DNA from: Halobacillus litoralis | GTDB lineage: Bacteria; Bacillota; Bacilli; Bacillales; Halobacillaceae | Direction of reading: 5' to 3' | Assembly (NCBI RefSeq): GCF_009856415.1 | Contig: NZ_WMEZ01000009.1 | Span: forward strand, 1-64,000 | DNA length: 64,000 nt | Shown here: one piece after another, positions 18,002-25,677 of the stretch | How positions within the stretch are numbered: position 1 is the stretch's first letter | Layout: every line of letters begins with the position of its first letter | Notes under the pieces: generated by a model | The model's database searches: none | Seen by the model: only the letters and a program-made list of their open reading frames with translations | Told to the model about the DNA's origin: nothing | Position numbers and translations under genes: made by a program

Positions 18002-18030
18002 ATTCTACACATTTCGGCTATGCTTTTCAA
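18002..18030 (-). promoter_or_regulatory. SigA promoter of cshA
   Basis: On the complement TTGAAA, 17-bp spacer, TAGAAT. Predicted start near 17995 gives a leader of about 130 nt. Confidence 0.65.
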
Positions 18031-18083
18031 ACGTAATAATGATAAAATGAGGAAAAACTGACGTATACCAGAGGAGGGCTCGC

Positions 18084-18998
18084 TTGGAAAAGCCTCCAGT
18101 TCAACCATATATGATTTTGTTCATTGGCGTCCTTTCCATTTCCACTTCCGCGATTTTCGTCAAGCTCGCAGGAGATGCGCCAGCTGCGATGATCGCTTTT
18201 TACCGTCTGGCCATTGCCGTCGGAATTATGGCTCCTTATGTATTATGGAAACATTTCGATGAAATAAAACAAACAAATAAGAAAGATTGGGTTCTCGCCA
18301 TTTTATCTGGAGTATTTCTCGCGTTCCATTTTATTTTGTGGTTTGAATCATTGGATTACACGACCGTTGCAAGTTCCGTCGTCCTGGTCGCCCTCCAGCC
18401 GGTCTTCGCTTTTATGGGGACCTATCTCTTCTTCAAAGAGCGATTTACCATGGGAGCCATTCTGAGTCTTGTCATCACGTTGACAGGAAGCGTGATCATC
18501 GGATGGGGCGACTTTCAAATTAGCGGTACGGCTTTGTTCGGTGATCTGCTGGCCCTGCTTGGTGCGATTACCGTTACCGGTTATTTCCTGCTTGGGCAGA
18601 ATTTACGTAAACGTCAGTCCATCATGACCTATACGTTCATTGCTTATGGGATGGCCGCGGCCACACTTCTTCTCTATAACCTGACGCTCGGTTATTCTTT
18701 TACCGGTTACGACAGGAATCAGTGGCTTATCTTCTTAGGTCTTGCGATTATTCCGACCTTCTTCGGACATACGCTGTTCAACTGGACGTTGAAATGGCTA
18801 AGCACCTCGACGATTTCCATGGCTGTACTCGTCGAACCAATCGGGGCTTCTATTTTAGCCTATTGGATTTTGGATGAAGTGATCACGTGGACACAATGGC
18901 TAGGAGGATCCATTGTGATTTTCGGGCTGATGATGTTCATATTGAGCACGATGAAAAAGGTAAAACCGAAATTCACACATGAAACAGACCGTCGATAG
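18084..18998 (+). CDS. EamA-family (DMT) transporter
   Basis: 304 residues, ten predicted membrane helices in two EamA repeats (ISTSAIFVKLAG... and ...GDLLALLGAITVTGYFLLGQ). Members export amino acids, nucleotides-sugars or other small metabolites; substrate cannot be told from sequence. TTG start at 18084 follows GAGGAGGG by 7 nt. Divergent from cshA. Confidence 0.85.
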   Translation: MEKPPVQPYMILFIGVLSISTSAIFVKLAGDAPAAMIAFYRLAIAVGIMAPYVLWKHFDEIKQTNKKDWVLAILSGVFLAFHFILWFESLDYTTVASSVVLVALQPVFAFMGTYLFFKERFTMGAILSLVITLTGSVIIGWGDFQISGTALFGDLLALLGAITVTGYFLLGQNLRKRQSIMTYTFIAYGMAAATLLLYNLTLGYSFTGYDRNQWLIFLGLAIIPTFFGHTLFNWTLKWLSTSTISMAVLVEPIGASILAYWILDEVITWTQWLGGSIVIFGLMMFILSTMKKVKPKFTHETDRR

Positions 18999-19077
18999 GC
19001 CGTTAAATTTGATATAATACGGAATAAGAAGGGGAAATCCCCAATAGTACGAAGAATTTAAGAGAGCAGGTGAAGGA

Positions 19078-19935
19078 ATGACGATACAACTGATCATAGA
19101 TGGAGGCGGCGATCTGCCTCATGGAATGATGGAAAAACACAGCATACACTATGTCCCGCTAAATTTACACTTCGGAGACGAACACTATAAAACGGGTGAA
19201 ACGATTGATTTGCCTACGTTTTATAAAAAATTAAAGGAGTCTGAGGAACTTCCTCGTTCTTCTTCTCCAAGCCCGAATGACTTCTATGAAAAATACAAAC
19301 AAATCGACGCAGACGATGAAATTCTTGTTCTTGCCCTCACTCAAGGACTGAGCAGCACCTATGAGAGTGCTGTCATGGGGAAGGACATGCTCCTTGAGGA
19401 AGAACCGAACCGTAAAATCGCTGTCCTCAATACAAAAACAGCCTCCTGTGGCATTGCATTGCTTGTAAATGAAGCGACGGCCCGTATGGAAGAAGGGTAC
19501 AACTTTGAAGAGCTCATCTCCCATATGGAGGAACGAATTGAGAAGACAACAACGCTATTCATTTTGAAGACGTTAGAAAATGTCATCAAAGGTGGCCGAC
19601 TTGATAAAGTGAAAGGTGCACTCGCCAAAACATTGAACATCAAACTTCTCATGAAAGCAAGTGATGAAGAAGGTGCAGTCGAAGTAACGGAAAAAGTACG
19701 AGGCAACAAGAAATCTTTGCGCCGTTTCGTCGAACAAATCGGTGAGTATGCATCCAATTTGGAAGACCGCGTCATTGCGATGTCTCACTGTAACGATGAA
19801 GAACGAGGCAAGAAAGTGCTGGATTCCATTAAAGAACGGTATAACTTCAAAGATTCTCTCTTTATGGAGACAGGACCACTCATTTCTACTTATGCAGGAG
19901 AAGGCGGACTCGTCATCGCATTCTTTAAAGACTAA
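19078..19935 (+). CDS. DegV-family fatty-acid-binding protein
   Basis: 285 residues. DegV/FakB-type fold with the lipid-head contacts in SSPSPNDF, ALTQGLSSTYESA and NTKTASCG, and the C-terminal GPLISTYAGEGGLVIAFF. FakB proteins present fatty acids to the kinase FakA. The first motif is DGGGDLP where many members have D-S-x-x-D-L. Gene stands alone behind a TATAAT-like -10. Confidence 0.85.
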   Translation: MTIQLIIDGGGDLPHGMMEKHSIHYVPLNLHFGDEHYKTGETIDLPTFYKKLKESEELPRSSSPSPNDFYEKYKQIDADDEILVLALTQGLSSTYESAVMGKDMLLEEEPNRKIAVLNTKTASCGIALLVNEATARMEEGYNFEELISHMEERIEKTTTLFILKTLENVIKGGRLDKVKGALAKTLNIKLLMKASDEEGAVEVTEKVRGNKKSLRRFVEQIGEYASNLEDRVIAMSHCNDEERGKKVLDSIKERYNFKDSLFMETGPLISTYAGEGGLVIAFFKD

Positions 19936-19937
19936 AG

Positions 19938-19969
19938 AAACGTCAGAGGTTTTTCCCTCTGACGTTTTT
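19938..19969. terminator. Bidirectional terminator between degV-like and MFS genes
   Basis: AAACGTCAGAGG / CCTCTGACGTTT perfect stem, T run on the plus side and A/T-rich on the other; serves two convergent genes. Confidence 0.85.
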
Positions 19970-19970
19970 C

Positions 19971-21245
19971 TTATGCATGATAATCCTCATATTCCGGCTG
20001 GGGTGACAATAAAGCGAGAATTCCTGCAGTCACCGGGAAGAGGATCGTCAACAAAATGACTTCCTGATAACCACCGAGCCAGTCAAAAAACAAACCGAAC
20101 GGCAGTGGACCAAGCGCGGAACCGACGACCATAACCGTTTGCGCAAGCCCCTTGATACTCCCAAGATGTTCTCTTCCAAAATAATTCGGCCAGACAATAT
20201 TCAATACGATCCGCTCAAAGCCGTTGACAAAGCCCCAAAACATACCGAAAGCAACCGCCATCCACCATGAATTGGTGAACAAAAGGATGACCAGGGTAAA
20301 GATGTGACCGAAGAACGTGATGGCCAAAATATAATGCACCTTGAAACGATCGACCAGATAACCGCTGACGAATGTAACCGGAAATCCGACGACGGCCATC
20401 AACGTCAGTACCATCGCAGCTACCCCTGTATCCAACCCTCTTAAATCCATGATTGATACCATATGGAAGGTAATGGCCGTGTTGACGAGAGCTGGGACGG
20501 TGACACAAAACAAAAGAAACCAAAAGGCTTTCGTCGCCATAGCCTCTTTCAATGTCCAGCTTTTTTCATTGACCTCAACGTTCGGGTTTTTCATTTCTTC
20601 TCCTTTGACCGGCTTCGGTGTCCCGTCAGGCACTTCACCAATGTGCTCAGGTTTGTTACGGACAAAGAAGAGGGTCAAAGGAACAAAAAGAATTAACAGC
20701 GCGGATCCCCATAACCCCCACGTTGCCCTCCAGCCGAACGATTCAATCAACCATGTATTCAGCGGCGGCAACAAAGCAGAACTGGCAAATCCACCAATCG
20801 CCATAATACTGAGCGCTCTTCCTCTTTTCCTTATGAACCATTGGGGCACGAGCGTGTTCGGGATCAATGTCATCGATCCCTGCCCGAATAATCGGATCAT
20901 AAAAAACCCAAGAAACATCATGATTGGCCCGAGAAGAAAAGCATTCCAAAACAAAGCTAAAGCTAAACACGAACCAATCGCAACCATCATCGTCCGCTGT
21001 CCGAAACGGTCAATGAGGCGCCCCATCATAAACAACGTGATTCCCGCTAACAATGTAGCCGCTGAATAAATACCAGAAACCAACGACCGTGAATACTCAA
21101 AATCTTCTATGTAATAATCAATAAAAATGGAAATGGAATAGGTTTGACCAGGTCCTGAAAAGAACACGCTCAAACCGGCAATCATCACAACAACCCATCC
21201 ATAATAAAAAGGTGTCTGGATGGGTTGTCCACGATTATTCTTCAA
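19971..21245 (-). CDS. MFS transporter (OFA/monocarboxylate-like)
   Basis: 424 residues, 12 predicted membrane segments. The first-half signature MGRLIDRFGQRTMM and second-half SGYLVDRFKVHY are MFS loop motifs; the N-terminus (FYYGWVVVMIAGLSVFFSGPGQTYSISIF) is typical of the oxalate/formate-antiporter and monocarboxylate group. Substrate not assignable. Starts 15 bp after the esterase gene, so probably co-transcribed. Confidence 0.8.
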   Translation of the reverse strand: MKNNRGQPIQTPFYYGWVVVMIAGLSVFFSGPGQTYSISIFIDYYIEDFEYSRSLVSGIYSAATLLAGITLFMMGRLIDRFGQRTMMVAIGSCLALALFWNAFLLGPIMMFLGFFMIRLFGQGSMTLIPNTLVPQWFIRKRGRALSIMAIGGFASSALLPPLNTWLIESFGWRATWGLWGSALLILFVPLTLFFVRNKPEHIGEVPDGTPKPVKGEEMKNPNVEVNEKSWTLKEAMATKAFWFLLFCVTVPALVNTAITFHMVSIMDLRGLDTGVAAMVLTLMAVVGFPVTFVSGYLVDRFKVHYILAITFFGHIFTLVILLFTNSWWMAVAFGMFWGFVNGFERIVLNIVWPNYFGREHLGSIKGLAQTVMVVGSALGPLPFGLFFDWLGGYQEVILLTILFPVTAGILALLSPQPEYEDYHA

Positions 21246-21259
21246 TGTTTCTCTTCCCC

Positions 21260-21952
21260 CTATGGTTGACTTACAAAATCCATCACTTTATCAAACAGTT
21301 CGTCGCTGTCATCCCCATGACAGATCAAGTGCTTCGACTTCTTCAAGAAAATGACCTCTTTTTCTTCTGACGGAATTTCTTCCTCCAAATACAAAGCCGC
21401 TTTCTTTGGCACCATCCCATCCAGCTCGCCTTGGATGATCAGCACAGGACAGCGCACCTGTTGTAAATAAGGCCGTGTGAATTGCACACACTTCATAAAT
21501 TCGAATGTAGAAAAAAGATAAGTATCCTTCAACTTTTTCTGGTACCTGAGAAAAAGCTCATTATCCGCAAGCACGCCGTTCCATGCATCTGCGATCATTG
21601 CAAGAATATCTTTATACATCTGTGGGAGACTCACATACTTCCCAGCCGCTGATAAAAGCACCAAACGATTCAGATGATACTTCGCTGTCAAGTAAGCAGC
21701 AATCATTCCGCCCATGGAAAAGCCGATGATGTAAATGGTATCGTGTCTTTTCATGAGGTCCAGCAAAGCGAGCTCTGCTGTAGCAATCCATTCTTGATAA
21801 TAGTGCCCTTCAAGGTCCAAATCCTCTCCGTGTCCCGGAAGCGTAGGATTGACAATCTCCCAATCCGTTCGTGCTTCCAGAAAGTCGACAAGGGGCTGGA
21901 CTTCATCCGGGCTTCCTGTATACCCGTGAATACATAAACACCCGATACTCAT
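21260..21952 (-). CDS. Alpha/beta-hydrolase, carboxylesterase (Est30-like)
   Basis: 230 residues, no signal peptide. Oxyanion region CIHGYTGSP, nucleophile elbow GFSMGG, acid in IIQGELDGMVP and catalytic His in KKSKHLICHGDD. Size and order match the Geobacillus Est30 family of carboxylesterases/monoacylglycerol lipases. Forms a unit with the downstream MFS gene. The 237-bp gap beyond its start has a TATAAT-like element and no gene. Confidence 0.85.
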   Translation of the reverse strand: MSIGCLCIHGYTGSPDEVQPLVDFLEARTDWEIVNPTLPGHGEDLDLEGHYYQEWIATAELALLDLMKRHDTIYIIGFSMGGMIAAYLTAKYHLNRLVLLSAAGKYVSLPQMYKDILAMIADAWNGVLADNELFLRYQKKLKDTYLFSTFEFMKCVQFTRPYLQQVRCPVLIIQGELDGMVPKKAALYLEEEIPSEEKEVIFLKKSKHLICHGDDSDELFDKVMDFVSQP

Positions 21953-22159
21953 GTTCCTACGCCTCCACCCGATTATTTATTTCGTTATGCGAAACATTAT
22001 AACATAACCATTTTCCATCTTTTACATGAAAAATCACCTTGTTTAAAAAGAGGGACTCGCTCTGTTACCCCACTTAAGGTATGGAAAGTTAAAGCTCCTT
22101 TGTGATCATCGCATAAACAAATCAGCCAAATGTTTGTTTACATGAACCAATGTCTAAAG

Positions 22160-22186
22160 AAAATGCGCGCTAAATGAATAGCGCGC
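22160..22186 (-). terminator. Terminator after the yppG-like gene
   Basis: GCGCGCTA / TAGCGCGC stem with 6-nt loop, followed on the complement by ATTTTCTTT. Confidence 0.75.
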
Positions 22187-22189
22187 GGT

Positions 22190-22576
22190 TTACTTGATTC
22201 CTTTGACGAATGTCCCGATCCCTTTAACAATTGGACTGACATCCTTAACTGTCTTTACGACCTGACCAGTCGTCGACATCATTTTGTCGAAGTCGATCTG
22301 GCCGTCTTCTTTTTGAAAATAACTCATGACACCTTTGGACATGTTACCGACGTTGAATGAAGAATTCTGATTCCCGGTCTCAGTATAACCTGTATAGTCG
22401 TAACTATTCACGTAGGGATTTTGAAAACCATACATGGGTTGATTGTACGGGGCATAACCCCAGACGTTTCCCTGGTTATTGGACATTTGCTGATAATTCG
22501 CCTGTTGGTAAGGGGGACTGGAAGGATACCGGTACCAGCCATTATTGTAGTAATAGTAAGGATTATATGGGTACAT
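22190..22576 (-). CDS. YppG-like (spore coat type) protein
   Basis: 128 residues, N-terminal two thirds low-complexity and rich in Tyr, Pro, Asn, Gln. The C-terminal 45 residues (SYFQKEDGQIDFDKMM ... VSPIVKGIGTFVKGIK) match the conserved tail of Bacillus YppG-like proteins, often annotated as spore coat proteins. Function uncharacterised. ATG follows AAAGGTGG. Confidence 0.75.
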   Translation of the reverse strand: MYPYNPYYYYNNGWYRYPSSPPYQQANYQQMSNNQGNVWGYAPYNQPMYGFQNPYVNSYDYTGYTETGNQNSSFNVGNMSKGVMSYFQKEDGQIDFDKMMSTTGQVVKTVKDVSPIVKGIGTFVKGIK

Positions 22577-22679
22577 GAACGTTCCACCTTTAACGTATGA
22601 TACTTCAGCCTATGAAAAAGCTCATGAAAAAGTGAAACGAAAGCGATAGATATCCCTGGCTTATTGATGATTTCGGACA

Positions 22680-22708
22680 AAAAAAACAAGTGATGATCAT
22701 CACTTGTC
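22680..22708 (-). terminator. Terminator after the glutaredoxin gene
   Basis: A 22-bp perfect palindrome (ACAAGTGATGA...TCATCACTTGT) followed on the complement by TTTTTT. Confidence 0.8.
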
Positions 22709-22715
22709 GAAACCC

Positions 22716-22997
22716 TTAGGAAAAATTCATGGAGTCAGTCCTGATATACTGAGGATTTTCTTTTATTCTCAGCTTCTGTTTCATTTTACGTTCTTGATAA
22801 CCGAGAATTTTTTCTCCATCTATAAATACAGCGGGTGTACCGTAAATGTTGTTTCTTTGCAGTTCTCTGAAATGGTCACGGTTCTCTGATACATTCCGCT
22901 CTTCATAATCAATTTCCCAATCTTCCAATGTTCCTAGTACCTTCTCACAATAGTGACAGTTCCGACTTGTGTACACGATCACTTCCGGGTTACCCAA
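22716..22997 (-). CDS. Glutaredoxin-like protein
   Basis: 93 residues. Thioredoxin fold with the dithiol active site CHYC (Cys14, Cys17) and cis-proline in YGTPAVFIDG. Dithiol glutaredoxin/NrdH type; a redox partner is not evident in the neighbourhood. Bacillaceae lack glutathione, so it may use bacillithiol or thioredoxin reductase (inference). Confidence 0.85.
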   Translation of the reverse strand: MGNPEVIVYTSRNCHYCEKVLGTLEDWEIDYEERNVSENRDHFRELQRNNIYGTPAVFIDGEKILGYQERKMKQKLRIKENPQYIRTDSMNFS

Positions 22998-23139
22998 AGC
23001 TCCCCCTCCTTGTGTCTATTGCAATTCTGTCTAGAATTTTTATACCCGTTTTCAGAACAGCTAAACCTAATTCCGCATTAAAATCCGCTCATTTTTCGTC
23101 ATGGTTCTGTCATTTTCATCACATTCCTTTTACATACAT

Positions 23140-23699
23140 GCTCCCAATTGTGGAAGGCTCAGTGTCGAGGCTTTTGTTGAGTGGATGGGGGCTGCGGGGA
23201 ATAGCTCGCTTTCCGCGGGAGCGCGGTGAGCCTCCTCGGACTGCGTCCTGTGGGGTCTCACCATGCACTTTTTTCCCGCAGGAGTCTCGCCATTCCCCTC
23301 CGCCCCTTTGCCATAGAAGTATCTCGAAACCACTTCTGGAATAAGCTGCTTTTATGCACATGGTAATTCCAATGGAATGAACTCCTAAGGGCGCTATACT
23401 GCATGAAAAAAGCTTGTTGTAAAGTGCTTTATGCTTATGACACCAGGATAGTGGAAGGCACCCTTCCTCAGTTAAGAGGTTCGTTTCACCTTCATGGAAT
23501 GGTGTGGTTGGGAAGCTGCGAGACTCCCGTGGGAGAAGGAGATAGGCGAGATCCCGCAGGACGTAGTCCGAGGAAGCTCGGCACTCCCCCACAGGAAAGC
23601 GAGCTGCTTCCCGGCCATCCCTAACGCTCAACACGGCAAACGAACCCTGAAACATCTCGACACTGAGCCTCCCACAACCCTGCCATAAACTTTAATAAA
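23140..23699. repeat. Composite interspersed repeat E1
   Basis: About 560 bp with inverted ends: left TTGTGGAAGGCTCAGTGTCG, and the complement of the right end TTGTGGGAGGCTCAGTGTCG. Inside are two GC-rich hairpin cores in opposite orientation (23190-23320 and 23505-23630) joined by a spacer of about 130 bp. Element E6 has the same design. The right end extends through the GGCAG...TTATT motif shared by all family members. No transposase; long frames across it are by-products of the inverted symmetry. Confidence 0.8.
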
Positions 23700-23704
23700 C
23701 GACT

Positions 23705-23735
23705 AAAAAAGAAGGAGCACGAGGCTCCTTCTTTT
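23705..23735 (-). terminator. Terminator after the yhfK-like gene
   Basis: AAGAAGGAGC / GCTCCTTCTT stem, T-rich on the complement. Confidence 0.8.
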
Positions 23736-23736
23736 A

Positions 23737-24357
23737 TTATAGTTCTTCAATCGGTGTGTCGCCGCTGATGAGGTCGTAGCTTTGGTGGATGGAATTTTCC
23801 ACAGAAAGAAGGTGAACAAGTGTGGCGGCCACATCTTCACGCGGAATCTCTCCCTGGTCTGTACGTTCTTTTAGCGTCACCTTACCGGTGCCTGTCTCGT
23901 TAGTCAGACCGCCTGGACGGACGATGGTATAATCGAGCTCCGTACTTTTCAAGTATTCATCTGCGCGTCGTTTAGCATAAAGATAAAATTTGAAATCATC
24001 AGGAGCTTCTTCGGCACGGTCTGCTCCGATTGAGCTTAACATCATGTACCGTTTGACCCCATTGGCTTCCGCATGCTCCGCTGCCTTGATCGCCCCTTCC
24101 TGGTCAATGACGATCGTCATGTCTGCACCTGTATCAGGGCCGGATCCTGCCGCGAAGATGACGGCATCCATTCCTTTAAAAGCATGTCCAAAATCTCTCA
24201 TCAAATCTGCATGTATGGTTTCTACGCCTTTTTCTTCGAATTGAGGGATTTGATCTTTCTTACGGACCATTGCATAAGGTGTGTGCTCGGTTTCTACCAG
24301 TTTATCGACAATATGTTGACCTACTTTTCCATTGGCTCCAATAACGAGAACTTTCAT
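23737..24357 (-). CDS. NAD(P)-binding SDR protein (YhfK-like)
   Basis: 206 residues, atypical short-chain dehydrogenase with the dinucleotide motif VIGANGKVGQHI at the N-terminus, IFAAGSG in the core and the YxxxK-like YLYAKRRADEYL. It resembles B. subtilis YhfK, which I recall as a SigB-dependent general stress protein of unknown substrate. A SigB-like promoter lies about 40 bp upstream (24395-24419). Confidence 0.82.
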   Translation of the reverse strand: MKVLVIGANGKVGQHIVDKLVETEHTPYAMVRKKDQIPQFEEKGVETIHADLMRDFGHAFKGMDAVIFAAGSGPDTGADMTIVIDQEGAIKAAEHAEANGVKRYMMLSSIGADRAEEAPDDFKFYLYAKRRADEYLKSTELDYTIVRPGGLTNETGTGKVTLKERTDQGEIPREDVAATLVHLLSVENSIHQSYDLISGDTPIEEL

Positions 24358-24394
24358 TTGATAACCTCCTATGAAATCTGTTCCTCATCCTTAT

Positions 24395-24419
24395 TTTCCC
24401 CTCCTCCTTCACACTAAAC
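24395..24419 (-). promoter_or_regulatory. SigB-like promoter of the yhfK-like gene
   Basis: On the complement GTTTAG, 13-bp spacer, GGGAAA. One off-consensus base in the -35; -10 fits GGGWAW. Predicted start about 30 nt before the gene. Confidence 0.5.
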
Positions 24420-24497
24420 AAGTGAATAGGCAAAAGAAGGAAGTTGTCTGATTCATCACGAAAAGGTAATCAAAAGGATTACGGAGGCGATCTATTC

Positions 24498-25595
24498 ATG
24501 TCCAACACGTATTTGTTTACTGGTTTTCCAGGATATTTAGCTACAGCCTTAATCGAAGATTTCTTCAGGGTCAGAAATTCCATAAAGAAAATCTACCTCC
24601 TTCACCTTCCCTCTATGGAAAAACAAGCAAAAAAGCAGATAGAGACGTGGGAAGAAGACCAAAATGTAGATACTGGAAAAATCGAACTCGTCCAAGGGGA
24701 CATTACTCAAGAAGGATTGGGACTCCCGTCCAAAACATCCAAACAATTACTACAAGAGGTGACTCACGTTTTCCATCTTGCTGCTCTTTATGATTTGGCC
24801 GTCCCTCTCATGCCGGCATGGAAAGTCAATGTACAAGGCACAAGAGAAGTGAATCGCTGGCTTTCCCAATGTCTGCAATTGGAACGTTATATTTATTTCA
24901 GTACCGCCTATGTTTCAGGGAAACGGGAAGGAGTCGTTTACGAAACGGACCTCTCCCATGGGAATGGTTTTAAAAACCATTATGAATATACGAAACATGA
25001 AGCTGAAAATCTCGTTCACCGGATGTGCAAAGAAATCCCGACAACGATCATCCGCCCGGGAATCGTTGTCGGGCATACAAAATCGGGTGCCACTGCCAAA
25101 TTCGACGGCCCCTACTTTATATTGAACTTAATAGAGGCTTTAAAAAGTCTGCCCGTCCTCCCTTATTTCGGAAAAGGAAAAGCCCGCGTCAACCTGGTGC
25201 CTCAGGATTATGTCATCCAAGCGACAAACTACCTGGCCCATCACCCTGCAAGCAGCGGTAAGACGTATCATCTTACAGATCCCAATCCTTACACAGCCAA
25301 AGAAATCTATGAGCAGCTCAGTTATGTTTATGCGGACAAACACCCGCGTTTCTCCCTACCGCTGAGTCTTGCCAATCAATCATTAAAGATTCGTCCGTTA
25401 CGGAAAGTTCTAGGCATTCAAAGGGAAGCTCTTGATTACTTCCTCTGTAGCGCAGACTATGACAACCGCCAGGCAGAAATGGATCTGGCTGCCTCAGACA
25501 TCTTTTGTTCTGATTTTTTCTCCTATACCGACGCCCTTGTCGACTATTACCGTGAAAAAAGATGCGATCCTTCTAAACATGTTTCCATTCTATAG
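24498..25595 (+). CDS. SDR-family oxidoreductase, thioester-reductase-like
   Basis: About 365 residues. Rossmann motif TGFPGYLATALI (G-x-x-G-x-x-x-A type), FHLAALYD, catalytic Y-x-x-x-K in YEYTKHEAENLV, and RPGIVVGHTKSG: the extended SDR group that includes male-sterility/thioester-reductase domains. Substrate unknown; similar genes are annotated as nucleoside-diphosphate-sugar epimerases. ATG at 24498 has GGAGG 10 nt upstream; an in-frame TTG 18 codons earlier is less likely. Divergent from the yhfK-like gene. Confidence 0.78.
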   Translation: MSNTYLFTGFPGYLATALIEDFFRVRNSIKKIYLLHLPSMEKQAKKQIETWEEDQNVDTGKIELVQGDITQEGLGLPSKTSKQLLQEVTHVFHLAALYDLAVPLMPAWKVNVQGTREVNRWLSQCLQLERYIYFSTAYVSGKREGVVYETDLSHGNGFKNHYEYTKHEAENLVHRMCKEIPTTIIRPGIVVGHTKSGATAKFDGPYFILNLIEALKSLPVLPYFGKGKARVNLVPQDYVIQATNYLAHHPASSGKTYHLTDPNPYTAKEIYEQLSYVYADKHPRFSLPLSLANQSLKIRPLRKVLGIQREALDYFLCSADYDNRQAEMDLAASDIFCSDFFSYTDALVDYYREKRCDPSKHVSIL

Positions 25596-25622
25596 ATAGG
25601 GATATGCTGGTTGCACACATCA

Positions 25623-25659
25623 AAAAAGGGTAGGAAACTTTTTCGTTTCCTACCCTTTT
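25623..25659. terminator. Bidirectional terminator, SDR / ABC-F
   Basis: AAAAGGGTAGGAAAC / GTTTCCTACCCTTTT perfect 15-bp stem between convergent genes. Confidence 0.88.
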
Positions 25660-25677
25660 CCAGGACTGGACAGATCA

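Noticed and set aside
23119-23655. 178-codon minus-strand frame with possible similarity to itself elsewhere
   Set aside because: It crosses repeat E1; the same kind of frame appears in E5 and E6 because of the shared hairpin sequence, not because of a gene.
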